Program-made: the position numbers and the translations under genes
Notes under the pieces: generated by a model
What the model was told of the DNA's origin: nothing
Database searches by the model: none
What the model saw: the letters and a program-made list of their open reading frames with translations, nothing else
In this document: piece by piece, positions 17,587 to 26,976 of the stretch
How positions within the stretch are numbered: the first letter of the stretch is position 1
Layout of the letters: every line of letters starts with the position of its first letter
Assembly (NCBI RefSeq): GCF_028204155.1
Contig: NZ_JAQLOI010000001.1
Location: 3,162,001 to 3,226,000 of the forward strand
Direction: 5' to 3'
DNA from: Vibrio algarum
GTDB taxonomy: Bacteria > Pseudomonadota > Gammaproteobacteria > Enterobacterales > Vibrionaceae
DNA length: 64,000 nucleotides

Positions 17587-19058
17587 TGGGTAAGGCTACT
17601 GGATTTTTAGAGCATGGTCGTGAACTGCCAAAGAAGATCGACCCAAGTGTTCGTATTCAAAACAACAAAGAATTCGTTCTAAACGAAGAATTTGGTGAGA
17701 AAATTGCGACTCAAGCTTCTCGCTGTATGGACTGTGGTGTGCCGTTTTGTCATAACGGCTGTCCGATCGGTAATATCATCCCCGAGTTTAACGATGCTGT
17801 TTATCGTGATAGCTGGGAAGAAGCGTGGCACATTCTTAGCAGTACAAACAACTTCCCTGAGTTTACGGGTCGAGTTTGTCCTGCTCCTTGTGAAACGTCT
17901 TGTGTCCTTGGTATAAACCAAGACCCTATTACTATCTGTAATATAGAAAAGACCATTGTAGAAACCGCCTATCGTGAAGGCTATGCTCAACCTAAAAAAC
18001 CACGTATTCGCTCGGGTAAAACTATCGCGATTATAGGTTCGGGTCCTGCCGGTCTTGCCGCTGCAGAGCAGCTAAATAGCGCAGGTCACTGCGTGACGGT
18101 TTATGAACGAGACGAAAAAGTGGGTGGACTGCTTCGCTTTGGTATTCCAGACTTTAAGCTAGGTATGGATGTCATTGATCGCAAGGTTAATCTAATGGAA
18201 GAGGCTGGCATCATCTTTGAAACCAACTCTCACATTGGTGTAGATATTAATGCTCAACAGCTTCGTCAAGAATTTGATGCTGTGTTGCTTACAGGTGGCT
18301 CAACTGTGCCACGTGATCTTCCAATCCCAGGCCGTGAACTTAAGGGCGTCCATTTCGCTATGGAATTCCTTGGTCAAAATAACCGTCGTGCAAACAATAT
18401 GAATCTTAAAACTGAAGAGATTCATGCTAAAGATTGTAACGTGGTGGTTATCGGTGGTGGTGATACAGGCTCTGACTGCGTAGGTACTTCTAATCGCCAT
18501 GGTGCGACAAGTATTACTCAAGTAGAAATCATGCCAATGCCACCAGAGATGCGCCCGGTAAACATGCCATGGCCTGAATATCCAATGATTCTGCGCACAT
18601 CCACTTCTCATGAAGAGGGCTGTGAGCGTCACTGGAATATCTTAACTAAAGAGTTCATCGGTGATGAATCTGGTCAAGTAACTGGTTTGCGTTTAGCGGA
18701 TATCGAATGGGAAGAAGCTAAGCCTGGTGAACGTCCAAACTTTAAAGAAGTAGAAGGCAGTGAGCGCGTTATTCCTTGTGATAAAGCGTTTTTGGCAATG
18801 GGTTTCTTACACCCAGAACCAACGGGTGTTCTAGCTCAACTAGATATCAAACTGGATGAGCGCGGTAACGTTGCTACTGAAGGCTTTGCTACAAACCAAA
18901 AAGGCATATTTGCTGCGGGTGATATGCGTACAGGCCAGTCACTTGTCGTTCGTTGTATCAACGAAGGACGCGAATGCGCCCGTGCTGTTGATGACTTCCT
19001 AATGGGGACGACGAATTTGGAAGCGAAAGCGGACTCGCTAATGCTTTCAAATGTTTAA
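17586..19058 (+). CDS. gltD: Glutamate synthase (NADPH) small subunit
   Basis: Flavoprotein that takes electrons from NADPH and passes them through iron-sulfur clusters to GltB. It has 490 residues. The N-terminal ferredoxin-like region holds cysteine clusters CMDCGVPFCHNGCPIG (near 42-57) and CPAPCETSCVLG (near 97-108) for 4Fe-4S clusters. The FAD-binding motif IIGSGPAGLAAAE and the NADPH-binding motif VVIGGGDTGSDC follow, with IFAAGDMRTGQSLVV near the C terminus. The ATG overlaps the gltB stop (TAATG), so translation is coupled. A strong terminator follows the gene. Confidence 0.97.
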   Translation: MGKATGFLEHGRELPKKIDPSVRIQNNKEFVLNEEFGEKIATQASRCMDCGVPFCHNGCPIGNIIPEFNDAVYRDSWEEAWHILSSTNNFPEFTGRVCPAPCETSCVLGINQDPITICNIEKTIVETAYREGYAQPKKPRIRSGKTIAIIGSGPAGLAAAEQLNSAGHCVTVYERDEKVGGLLRFGIPDFKLGMDVIDRKVNLMEEAGIIFETNSHIGVDINAQQLRQEFDAVLLTGGSTVPRDLPIPGRELKGVHFAMEFLGQNNRRANNMNLKTEEIHAKDCNVVVIGGGDTGSDCVGTSNRHGATSITQVEIMPMPPEMRPVNMPWPEYPMILRTSTSHEEGCERHWNILTKEFIGDESGQVTGLRLADIEWEEAKPGERPNFKEVEGSERVIPCDKAFLAMGFLHPEPTGVLAQLDIKLDERGNVATEGFATNQKGIFAAGDMRTGQSLVVRCINEGRECARAVDDFLMGTTNLEAKADSLMLSNV

Positions 19059-19098
19059 TATTTTTATATAACAAAGGTTTCCTTCCAAACTTTGTTTT

Positions 19099-19126
19099 GG
19101 CCAGCTAATTTAGCTGGCCTTTTTTT
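19099..19126 (+). terminator. Intrinsic terminator after gltBD
   Basis: GGCCAGCTA (19099-19107) and TAGCTGGCC (19111-19119) form a perfect 9-bp stem with a 3-base loop and a T7 tail. It lies 41 bases after the gltD stop. Confidence 0.93.
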
Positions 19127-19232
19127 GTCTTCAATCCAAAAGGTTTCGCCCAGCTAGATTCTAGATTCCTTGCCCAAATCTATATGCTACAATCGCCCAT
19201 TAAGTATCTATTTAAATTTCTGAGAGAAAATC

Positions 19233-19928
19233 ATGAAAATCGGCATTATTGGTGCGATGGAACAAGAAGTCACCATCTTAAAAGAAGCAATCGTTAACTG
19301 TGTTGAAGAGAAAAAAGCGAGCTGTACCTTTTATTCTGGTCAACTAAACGGTGTCGAAGTAGTCCTGCTTCAGTCTGGCATAGGAAAAGTAGCCGCTGCC
19401 ATTGGTACGACTATTCTTTTAGACCAATTTTCTCCTGATGTCGTTATCAATACTGGTTCAGCCGGTGGTTTTGACTCAAGCCTTAACTTAGGCGATGTTG
19501 TCGTCTCTACAGAAGTTCGTCACCACGATGCAGATGTCACAGCATTTGGCTATGAAATGGGCCAAATGGCAAGCCAACCCGCTGCATTTGTTGCCGACAA
19601 AGCACTCATTGAAGTGGCAGAAAAAGCCATTGCGATAAAAAAAGGCCAACATTCCGTTCGTGGTCTTATCTGTACTGGTGACGCTTTTGTCTGCTCAGAT
19701 GAGAAAAAGGAATATATACGTAAATACTTCCCATCGGTGATTGCCGTTGAAATGGAAGCTGCGGCGGTTGCTCAAACCTGCCATCAATTCGGCGTTCCTT
19801 TTGTTGTTGTACGTGCGATATCTGATGTTGCTGATAAGGAATCCCCAATGAGCTTTGACGAATTCTTGCCTTTGGCGGCAAAAAGCTCATCTGAAATGGT
19901 TTCCAATATGGTTACGTTGTTGAAGTAA
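19233..19928 (+). CDS. mtnN: 5'-methylthioadenosine/S-adenosylhomocysteine nucleosidase
   Basis: Cleaves adenine from methylthioadenosine, S-adenosylhomocysteine and 5'-deoxyadenosine. It detoxifies by-products of SAM use and supplies S-ribosylhomocysteine for autoinducer-2 synthesis by LuxS. 231 residues, the usual length. Recognisable motifs are the N-terminal MKIGIIGAMEQEV, the nucleoside phosphorylase-family VINTGSAGGFD, the substrate-binding AVEMEAAAVAQ and the catalytic Asp in VVVRAISDVAD. It is the first gene of an apparent mtnN-cbiB-btuF run with 5-base and 1-base gaps. Removal of the radical-SAM by-product 5'-deoxyadenosine may explain the pairing with cobamide genes, but that is inference. 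Confidence 0.96.
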   Translation: MKIGIIGAMEQEVTILKEAIVNCVEEKKASCTFYSGQLNGVEVVLLQSGIGKVAAAIGTTILLDQFSPDVVINTGSAGGFDSSLNLGDVVVSTEVRHHDADVTAFGYEMGQMASQPAAFVADKALIEVAEKAIAIKKGQHSVRGLICTGDAFVCSDEKKEYIRKYFPSVIAVEMEAAAVAQTCHQFGVPFVVVRAISDVADKESPMSFDEFLPLAAKSSSEMVSNMVTLLK

Positions 19929-19933
19929 CCATT

Positions 19934-20887
19934 ATGCAAGCTGCATTCGATCAAATATACAGTAATGGCGCTCTATTAGTTTTGTGGGGAGCCTTACTGT
20001 TCCATTTGATTCTCCCTATCCCAATATCAGGCCATCCAGCAACACTTTGGAGAGCCTTTGCAAGGATCCTTGCGGACAAGGTCAATACCAACAAAAGCTA
20101 CTCACAAAGTCTAATTTCAGGCACTTTAGCTTGGGTATTAATGGCCGTACCGGCTTTGATTGTATTGGTCGCATTGAAACCTTTAGTTTGGCAACCCCAA
20201 CTTTTCGACCTTGCATTACTTCTTCTCGCTATCGACTGGCGAAATAGTGAAAAGCTGGGACATGGCCTTGCCGATGCTATTGCAAAAGAAGATAAAAAAC
20301 TTGCCAGAAGCCTACTAGAGCCAATTCTAAACAGAGTAACAAAGTCACTGTCTCCTGTCGGTATTGGCAAAGCAGGCGCTGAAACCCTGATTTTGGGTTA
20401 CGGACGAAATGTCGTTTCGGTTCTTTTTTGGTTTGGTCTCACTGGCGGAATTGGCGCACTCCTGTTTAGGTTAATCTCTGAATTGGCCAGAGCATGGTCT
20501 CCTAGCCGAAGTCAATTTCTACCCTTTGGCCTTCCTGCCACTCGAATGTTAGCGCTATTTGAGTTTATTCCACTTCGCATATTCAGCATCATGGTTATCC
20601 TTGGCAAGAATGCCACACAGGTTTTTGGTCAAGTATTAATGCAAAGTAAAACATGGCCAATGCCAGGGCCTGCTTGGCTCCTTTCCTCTGTCGGGAGTAA
20701 ACTTGAGCTCTCATTAGGTGGACCGGCTATTTACGGAGACAGTAAGACTGTCAGGCCTAAAATCGGTGGAAGGGTTGTGCCAACCGCTCTGCATATTGGT
20801 CAGATACAAAAACTGCTCGCATGGCGGTTGTTTGTCTGGATAGCATTACAAAGTACTCTGATGTTTTTGCTCTATCAGGGTATATAA
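19934..20887 (+). CDS. cbiB: CobD/CbiB-family cobalamin biosynthesis membrane protein
   Basis: CbiB attaches aminopropanol (phosphate) to the corrin ring during cobamide synthesis or cobinamide salvage. The 317-residue protein has several hydrophobic segments (near 12-30, 65-85, 160-185, 295-315). It carries the C-terminal signature GGPAIYGDSKTVRPKIGG typical of the family, plus a GYGRNVVSVLFWFGLTGG segment. It is diverged from classical CbiB, and the related AmpE family shares the fold, so the exact activity is less sure than the family. The start follows the mtnN stop by 5 bases and the stop precedes the btuF GTG by one base. Pairing with btuF supports a role in corrinoid salvage. Confidence 0.82.
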   Translation: MQAAFDQIYSNGALLVLWGALLFHLILPIPISGHPATLWRAFARILADKVNTNKSYSQSLISGTLAWVLMAVPALIVLVALKPLVWQPQLFDLALLLLAIDWRNSEKLGHGLADAIAKEDKKLARSLLEPILNRVTKSLSPVGIGKAGAETLILGYGRNVVSVLFWFGLTGGIGALLFRLISELARAWSPSRSQFLPFGLPATRMLALFEFIPLRIFSIMVILGKNATQVFGQVLMQSKTWPMPGPAWLLSSVGSKLELSLGGPAIYGDSKTVRPKIGGRVVPTALHIGQIQKLLAWRLFVWIALQSTLMFLLYQGI

Positions 20888-20888
20888 C

Positions 20889-21722
20889 GTGCGTTTCATT
20901 ACTTTTGTTTTATTATTCGCAGTTAGTCCATTAGCTCATTCAATAGAGCGGGTTATTTCGCTTGCCCCCTCCTCTACTGAACTCGTCTACGCTGCAGGCC
21001 TTGGGGACAAACTGGTTGCCGTTAGTGAATACAGCGATTATCCAGAAGAGGCTCAATTATTAGAAAAAGTCGCTAATTTTGATAGCGTCAATATTGAAAG
21101 AATTATTGCGCTTAATCCAGATCTGATTGTCGCTTGGCGATCCGGAGGATCAATTAAGTCTCTCAACCAACTGAAGGGGCTCGGTTTCTCCATCTATTAC
21201 TCTGACACTACCTACGTGGCTGACATTGCAGATAGAATTGAAGAGTTAAGTCAATATGCTGACAAGCCAGATGTGGGTAGAACAAATGCTAAGGCGTTTA
21301 GAGAAGAACTGAAACGGCTACAAGACCAATATTCTAGCGGAGCCCCTATTTCCTACTTCTATCAACTTAGTAGCAAGCCTATTTATACCATTGCTAACAA
21401 TCATTGGCCTAGTGAGGTATTTTCACTGTGTGGGGGGATTAATATTTTTGAACAGTCACCAACCCCGTACCCTCAAGTAGGTCTAGAGCAAGTTATTGTA
21501 AAAGCACCACAGGTTATGTTTACTTCTCCCCACACTGTGCAAAACACTGAATTGTGGACGCCATGGCAAAAACAGATCCCAGCGGTTAGCAATAAATTTA
21601 TCTGGTCACTCAATGCCGATTGGTTAAATCGCCCAACTCCTCGCTCGCTAAAAGCAATTGAGCAAGCATGCCAGCACTTTGAAATCGCGAGAAAAACATA
21701 CAGTACAAACCAGATAAAATAA
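20889..21722 (+). CDS. btuF: Vitamin B12 periplasmic binding protein BtuF
   Basis: Periplasmic protein that captures cobalamin and delivers it to the BtuCD ABC importer. 277 residues starting with a GTG codon one base after the cbiB stop. A signal peptide (RFITFVLLFAVSPLAHS) is followed by the class III binding-protein pattern ERVISLAPSSTELVYAAGLGDKLVAVSEYSDYP, then a helical linker with NIERIIALNPDLIVAW, and a second lobe with LEQVIVKAPQVMFTS. No btuC or btuD is in the window. The gene contains an intact run of six G at 21432-21437, useful as a control for the frameshifts seen elsewhere. Confidence 0.93.
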   Translation: MRFITFVLLFAVSPLAHSIERVISLAPSSTELVYAAGLGDKLVAVSEYSDYPEEAQLLEKVANFDSVNIERIIALNPDLIVAWRSGGSIKSLNQLKGLGFSIYYSDTTYVADIADRIEELSQYADKPDVGRTNAKAFREELKRLQDQYSSGAPISYFYQLSSKPIYTIANNHWPSEVFSLCGGINIFEQSPTPYPQVGLEQVIVKAPQVMFTSPHTVQNTELWTPWQKQIPAVSNKFIWSLNADWLNRPTPRSLKAIEQACQHFEIARKTYSTNQIK

Positions 21723-21910
21723 CCAGAACTATGGATAATTTATACCACTCAGCATCCCCTCGTAGGTAAGATTACCGGTTACCTTTCGCTTAATTACTCA
21801 GATTTGTTCAATAATGTAATGCGACGGATTAGGATAATTACTTCGTCATGACACTATGAATTGGAGTAGAATCTAGTTAATTTCTTTTTCCTAAACGCCT
21901 TTAGCAACCT

Positions 21911-22531
21911 ATGGATTCTACTCTACTCTACTTTATCGATATTTTTGGTACCGCTGTATTTGCTATTTCAGGCGTACTGCTTGCGGGACGATTGAAGATG
22001 GATCCGTTTGGCGTCATCGTACTTGGTAGTGTTACTGCTATAGGCGGAGGCACGATCAGAGATATGGCATTAGGAGCAACACCCGTATTTTGGATTACCA
22101 ATACCGCTTACATCTGGATAATTATTATCACATGCTTGTTAACAATACTTATTGTTCGCCATCCAAGACGCTTGCCTTGGTTCGTATTACCTGTTTTTGA
22201 TGCGATTGGGCTCGGTGCGTTTGTTGGAATTGGTGTTGAAAAGTCTCTGTTGTTTCAAGACTCTTACTTAATCGCTGTCATTATGGGTGTTATAACTGGC
22301 TGTGGCGGTGGGATTATCCGTGACGTGCTAGCAAGAGAAGTACCAATGGTCCTAAGAAGCGAAGTTTATGCTACAGCATGCATCATAGGCGGTTCTATCC
22401 ATGTTGGCGCACTCTACCTCGACTACAGCAACAGAGTCGCCTTTATTTCCGGTGCGCTCGCCACGTTAATCATTCGACTGGGAGCTATCAAATGGCACTT
22501 ATCACTGCCAACGTTTGCCCTTCATCGATAA
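21911..22531 (+). CDS. TRIC-family (UPF0126, YadS-like) membrane protein
   Basis: A 206-residue inner-membrane protein with about seven hydrophobic helices arranged as two similar halves. Each half carries the family signature: AIGGGTIRDMALG near residues 44-56 and TGCGGGIIRDVLARE near 130-144, the duplicated GGG-x-x-RD motif of UPF0126. Structurally studied prokaryotic members form trimeric cation channels (TRIC fold); the physiological role here is unknown. It is separated from btuF by 188 bases and ends 3 bases before the stop of convergent pncC. There is little room for a terminator between them. Confidence 0.92.
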   Translation: MDSTLLYFIDIFGTAVFAISGVLLAGRLKMDPFGVIVLGSVTAIGGGTIRDMALGATPVFWITNTAYIWIIIITCLLTILIVRHPRRLPWFVLPVFDAIGLGAFVGIGVEKSLLFQDSYLIAVIMGVITGCGGGIIRDVLAREVPMVLRSEVYATACIIGGSIHVGALYLDYSNRVAFISGALATLIIRLGAIKWHLSLPTFALHR

Positions 22532-22534
22532 GAA

Positions 22535-23017
22535 TTAGCTAAGTAAATCCACTAATTTCGCGAGGGCATGGCAACATGCCTGATTGCGAACACTTGCTCT
22601 ATCACCACTAAAACAGATCATCTCTTGAACTTCAATCGAGTTACCGATTTTCCAGCCAAACCATACTGTACCCACGGGCTTTTCAGCGGTTCCACCTGTA
22701 GGCCCAGCAATACCACTCACCGATATCGCTACGGTTCCCCTCGAATGTCTCAATGCACCTGAAGCCATCTCTTCTACGGTTTCTTGACTCACTGCCCCAT
22801 AGATATTGAGCGTTTTAGGATTGACGTCAATCATGTCCATCTTTGATTCGTTACTATAGGTAACAAATGCCCTATCGAACCAAGCTGAACTACCTGAAAT
22901 ATCAGTAATAGCGGCCGCAATGCCGCCTCCGGTGCAAGATTCTGCCGTCACCAATACATGGTTATTTTCTGCAAGTAAAGCACCTGCTTTTTGGCTTAGC
23001 TCACTGAGTGGTAGCAT
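22535..23017 (-). CDS. pncC: Nicotinamide-nucleotide amidohydrolase (CinA C-terminal domain)
   Basis: Deamidates nicotinamide mononucleotide to nicotinate mononucleotide in the pyridine nucleotide cycle. 160 residues, a stand-alone CinA C-terminal domain. Family motifs are VTAESCTGGGIAAAITDISGSS (split view: TAESCTGG near 24-31, GSSAWFDRAFVTYSN near 43-57), ISVSGIAGPTGGTAEKPVGT and the final CCHALAKLVDLL. In E. coli and, from memory, in many vibrios recA lies directly downstream of this gene. Here the downstream neighbour is the convergent TRIC gene, so the pncC-recA link is broken. Confidence 0.94.
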   Translation of the reverse strand: MLPLSELSQKAGALLAENNHVLVTAESCTGGGIAAAITDISGSSAWFDRAFVTYSNESKMDMIDVNPKTLNIYGAVSQETVEEMASGALRHSRGTVAISVSGIAGPTGGTAEKPVGTVWFGWKIGNSIEVQEMICFSGDRASVRNQACCHALAKLVDLLS

Positions 23018-23298
23018 CGGTCAAAACCCTCTAATCTGATCTATTTTTATTGTTAGTTTACGTATCCTAACGCCCTAATATTCAATGTCAAAGATCTCAT
23101 TTTTTATTTGCTCTCGCTTATTAAAGTCAATTTTTTATAAAAATGAATGGTTATGCATTATTATTGTATTTGATGTGGTTACGCCATTCTTTACGTAAAT
23201 CACACGCCAAAATTCCTTGAAATCATCTTGCCTGTAATTTCGATTCACGTATCCTTAACGTCTCAAAATTTAGTTAACTAGCTACCATTAAGGTCACC

Positions 23299-25860
23299 AT
23301 GGCAAAAGCGACTCAAACTCATACCCCTATGATGCAGCAATACCTAAAACTCAAGGCAGAAAACCCTGAGATATTACTGTTTTATCGCATGGGCGATTTC
23401 TACGAGCTTTTCTATGATGATGCAAAAAAAGCATCCCAACTTTTAGATATTTCACTCACTAAACGTGGTGCATCCGCCGGTGAGCCGATTCCCATGGCTG
23501 GGGTTCCATTTCATGCGGTTGAAGGGTATTTGGCGAAGCTGGTGCAACTGGGCGAGTCCATCGCTATATGCGAACAAATAGGCGACCCTGCCACCAGTAA
23601 AGGTCCGGTGGAAAGACAAGTTGTACGTATTATTACTCCGGGCACCGTGACCGATGAAGCCTTATTGTCTGAGCGTACAGATAATTTGATTGCGGCTATT
23701 TATCATCAAAAAGGTAAATATGGCTATGCCACATTAGACATTACTTCTGGTCGTTTTCAATTATCGGAGCCTGAAACAGAAGAGGCTATGCTCGCAGAGC
23801 TTCAGCGAACCTCACCAAAAGAGCTGCTTTTCCCTGAAGATTTTGAACCTGTAGAGGTGCTAGCAAACTGTAAAGGCAGTCGTCGTCGCCCTATCTGGGA
23901 GTTTGAGCTAGACACAGCAAAACAACAACTAAACCAACAGTTTGGTACTCGTGACTTAGTTGGGTTTGGGGTCGAGCAGGCTCGCTTAGGTCTTTGTGCG
24001 GCAGGCTGTCTGATTCAATATGTAAAAGATACTCAGAAAACCGCGTTGCCACATATTCGCTCCCTCACTTTCGATAGTCAGGATAACTCCGTAATTCTTG
24101 ATGCGGCTACGCGTCGAAACCTAGAAATCACACAAAATTTGTCTGGTGGCTATGACAACACACTCGCCGCTGTAATGGACCATAGCTCAACAGCAATGGG
24201 AAGCAGAATGCTGCAACGCTGGTTGCACCAACCGATGCGCTGTAAAGAGACCTTAAATCAACGTCTATCTGCGATAACGGAGATTAAAGATCAAGGTGCT
24301 TTTATTGAACTTAAGCCTGTACTGAAACAGATTGGTGATATTGAAAGGATCATCGCTCGCCTTGCAATACGTACTGCCAGACCAAGAGACTTAGCGCGCT
24401 TACGCCACGCTATGCAGCAACTTCCTGAGCTAGAAAGCCAATTACAATCCCTCTCTGACCCATACTTAGCTAAACTCGCTAAGTATGCAGCACCAATGGA
24501 AGAGACCTGCCATCTATTAGAAATCGCGGTTAAAGAAAATCCGCCAGTCGTCATTAGAGATGGTGGCGTTATTGCTCCGGGATATAATTCGGATCTGGAT
24601 GAATGGCGTGCATTAGCGGACGGAGCAACAGAGTATTTAGAAAAACTTGAAATTGAAGAGCGAGATAGACACGGAATAGACACCTTAAAAGTGGGCTTCA
24701 ATAACGTGCATGGCTTTTATATTCAAGTAAGTAGAGGCCAAAGTCATTTAGTGCCGCCACATTATGTGCGTCGTCAAACACTAAAAAATGCTGAACGCTA
24801 TATTATTCCAGAACTAAAAGAACATGAAGATAAGGTTTTAAGTTCTAAGTCTAAAGCGCTCTCGATAGAGAAACAGCTTTGGGAACAACTGTTTGACCTA
24901 CTGCTTCCGCATTTGGAACAGATGCAAAACTTAGCCTCTTCTCTCTCTCAATTAGATGTTTTACAAAATTTGGCTGAAAGAGCAGATAGCCTAAACTACT
25001 GTCGACCACAATTGACCGATGCTATTGGCATTCAGATAAAAAATGGTCGCCATCCCGTTGTAGAACAAGTAATGAATGATCCGTTTATTGCCAACCCTAT
25101 CGACCTAAACCCAAGTCGCAAAATGTTGATTATTACCGGTCCAAACATGGGCGGTAAATCCACTTATATGCGTCAGACAGCATTGATTGTATTGCTCGCT
25201 CATATTGGTTCTTTTGTGCCAGCAGAAGAAGCCGTTATCGGCTCAGTCGATAGAATTTTCACCCGTATAGGCGCTTCTGATGATCTCGCGTCAGGTCGGT
25301 CTACCTTTATGGTTGAAATGACAGAGACAGCGAATATTCTTCATAATGCTACTCCACATAGCTTAGTGCTAATGGATGAAATTGGTCGCGGAACCAGTAC
25401 TTACGATGGCCTTTCTTTGGCATGGGCTAGTGCCGAATGGCTTGCCAACCAAATCGGGGCAATGACACTGTTCGCTACCCATTACTTTGAACTTACAGAG
25501 CTACCAAATCTTGTAAAACATTTAGCCAATGTCCATTTAGATGCGGTAGAACACGGAGACAGCATTGCTTTCATGCATGCGGTTCAAGAAGGAGCGGCGA
25601 GTAAATCCTACGGCTTGGCCGTTGCCGGGCTAGCTGGTGTACCTAAAACGGTGATAAAGAATGCTCGCGCGAAGTTAAATCAACTTGAAAAATTAGCAGA
25701 CCAACCACGTGGTGGATCTAATGAGGTCGATATTGCTAATCAACTCAGTTTGATACCGGAAGCAAGTGAAGTTGAAGAGGCACTCTCCAATATAGACCCT
25801 GATGATCTAACACCACGACAGGCGTTAGATGAACTGTATCGTTTAAAAAAGCTACTTTAA
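23299..25860 (+). CDS. mutS: DNA mismatch repair protein MutS
   Basis: Recognises base mismatches and small loops and, with MutL and ATP, triggers repair. 853 residues, as in E. coli. The N-terminal mismatch-binding domain has the Phe-x-Glu wedge in GDFYELFYDDAK near residues 33-44. The ATPase domain has Walker A GPNMGGKST (near 614-622), Walker B LVLMDEIGRGTST and the helix-turn-helix/dimer region near the C terminus. The frame is intact, so homopolymer indels elsewhere in the window are not explained by an obvious mutS loss. Convergent with rpoS, as in many gammaproteobacteria. Confidence 0.98.
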   Translation: MAKATQTHTPMMQQYLKLKAENPEILLFYRMGDFYELFYDDAKKASQLLDISLTKRGASAGEPIPMAGVPFHAVEGYLAKLVQLGESIAICEQIGDPATSKGPVERQVVRIITPGTVTDEALLSERTDNLIAAIYHQKGKYGYATLDITSGRFQLSEPETEEAMLAELQRTSPKELLFPEDFEPVEVLANCKGSRRRPIWEFELDTAKQQLNQQFGTRDLVGFGVEQARLGLCAAGCLIQYVKDTQKTALPHIRSLTFDSQDNSVILDAATRRNLEITQNLSGGYDNTLAAVMDHSSTAMGSRMLQRWLHQPMRCKETLNQRLSAITEIKDQGAFIELKPVLKQIGDIERIIARLAIRTARPRDLARLRHAMQQLPELESQLQSLSDPYLAKLAKYAAPMEETCHLLEIAVKENPPVVIRDGGVIAPGYNSDLDEWRALADGATEYLEKLEIEERDRHGIDTLKVGFNNVHGFYIQVSRGQSHLVPPHYVRRQTLKNAERYIIPELKEHEDKVLSSKSKALSIEKQLWEQLFDLLLPHLEQMQNLASSLSQLDVLQNLAERADSLNYCRPQLTDAIGIQIKNGRHPVVEQVMNDPFIANPIDLNPSRKMLIITGPNMGGKSTYMRQTALIVLLAHIGSFVPAEEAVIGSVDRIFTRIGASDDLASGRSTFMVEMTETANILHNATPHSLVLMDEIGRGTSTYDGLSLAWASAEWLANQIGAMTLFATHYFELTELPNLVKHLANVHLDAVEHGDSIAFMHAVQEGAASKSYGLAVAGLAGVPKTVIKNARAKLNQLEKLADQPRGGSNEVDIANQLSLIPEASEVEEALSNIDPDDLTPRQALDELYRLKKLL

Positions 25861-25870
25861 AACAACTAAA

Positions 25871-25913
25871 AAAGGCGTTGCTGGTTTTATGAATAAACCA
25901 AGCAAACGCCTTT
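25871..25913. terminator. Bidirectional terminator between mutS and rpoS
   Basis: AAAGGCGTT followed by GCTGGTTTTA pairs with TAAACCAAGC and AAACGCCTTT across a 4-base loop, giving a long nearly perfect stem with A/T-rich flanks on both sides. It lies between two convergent genes and can serve both. Confidence 0.88.
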
Positions 25914-25930
25914 CGATTTTCTGATATGGA

Positions 25931-26914
25931 TTAACCCTGTTGGTCTACATCAAATAGAGATTCCATATTCAATCCCTGCTTAAGTAAGATTTCACGCAAT
26001 CGACGTAAGCCTTCGACTTGAATCTGGCGCACACGTTCGCGTGTTAAGCTTATTTCTCGGCCAACTTCTTCAAGTGTTGATGGTTCATATCCTAGTAAAC
26101 CAAAGCGTCGTGCGAGTACTTCTTTCTGCTTAGGGTTAAGCTCGTCTAGCCAATCAATAAGTGAGCTCTTAATATCATCGTCTTGCGTAGACACTTCAGG
26201 ATCTGAATGATTGTTGTCTGGGATGATATCTAGTAATGCTTTTTCACCATCGCCACCGATAGGCGTATCTACAGAGCTTACTCGCTCATTAAGCCGAAGC
26301 ATTTTACTTACATCACTTACAGGCTTATCTAGTTTCTCAGCAATTTCTTCTGCCGTAGGCTCATGATCCAGCTTTTGCGAAAGTTCACGCGCTGTTCGTA
26401 GATATATATTTAGCTCTTTTACAACGTGGATAGGTAGACGGATGGTACGAGTTTGATTCATCAATGCACGTTCTATCGTTTGACGAATCCACCACGTTGC
26501 ATAAGTAGAAAATCGGAACCCACGTTCAGGATCAAATTTCTCAACAGCGCGGATAAGACCTAAGTTACCTTCTTCAATTAGATCGAGTAACGCGAGACCT
26601 CGGTTACTATAACGACGTGATATTTTCACAACAAGTCGCAGATTACTTTCAATCATGCGTTTACGTGCTGCTTCGTCACCGCGCAAAGCTCTGCGAGCAT
26701 ATAATACTTCTTCTTCCGCGGTTAATAGTGGTGAGAAACCAATTTCTCCAAGATAAAGCTGTGTCGCATCTAAACTCTTAGCAGTGACTTCAAACTCTTC
26801 TTTGGCTTCTTTTTTTGATTTAACTTCTTGAACAAGACTCGAATCCAAAGAACCTATCGCTTCTTCGTTGGTCTCAAACTCTTCGACTTTTGTTGCTGCA
26901 TTGCTGATACTCAT
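25931..26914 (-). CDS. rpoS: RNA polymerase sigma factor RpoS (sigma-38)
   Basis: Sigma-70 family master regulator of stationary phase and general stress. 327 residues. Region 1.2 begins near DATQLYLGEIGFSPLLT, region 2 contains NLRLVVKISRRY and FRFSTYATWWIRQTIERA (core binding and -10 recognition), and region 4 has the helix-turn-helix in STLEEVGREISLTRERVRQIQ. It follows nlpD by 62 bases; in related bacteria the main rpoS promoter lies inside nlpD and its long 5' leader is the target of Hfq-dependent sRNAs. The protein is full length with no truncation. Confidence 0.98.
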   Translation of the reverse strand: MSISNAATKVEEFETNEEAIGSLDSSLVQEVKSKKEAKEEFEVTAKSLDATQLYLGEIGFSPLLTAEEEVLYARRALRGDEAARKRMIESNLRLVVKISRRYSNRGLALLDLIEEGNLGLIRAVEKFDPERGFRFSTYATWWIRQTIERALMNQTRTIRLPIHVVKELNIYLRTARELSQKLDHEPTAEEIAEKLDKPVSDVSKMLRLNERVSSVDTPIGGDGEKALLDIIPDNNHSDPEVSTQDDDIKSSLIDWLDELNPKQKEVLARRFGLLGYEPSTLEEVGREISLTRERVRQIQVEGLRRLREILLKQGLNMESLFDVDQQG

Positions 26915-26976
26915 AGTGCCTCCCCTTGGCGAGCTAGCAAGACATTCCTTTATAAATGTCGTGAAGTAAATTTATC

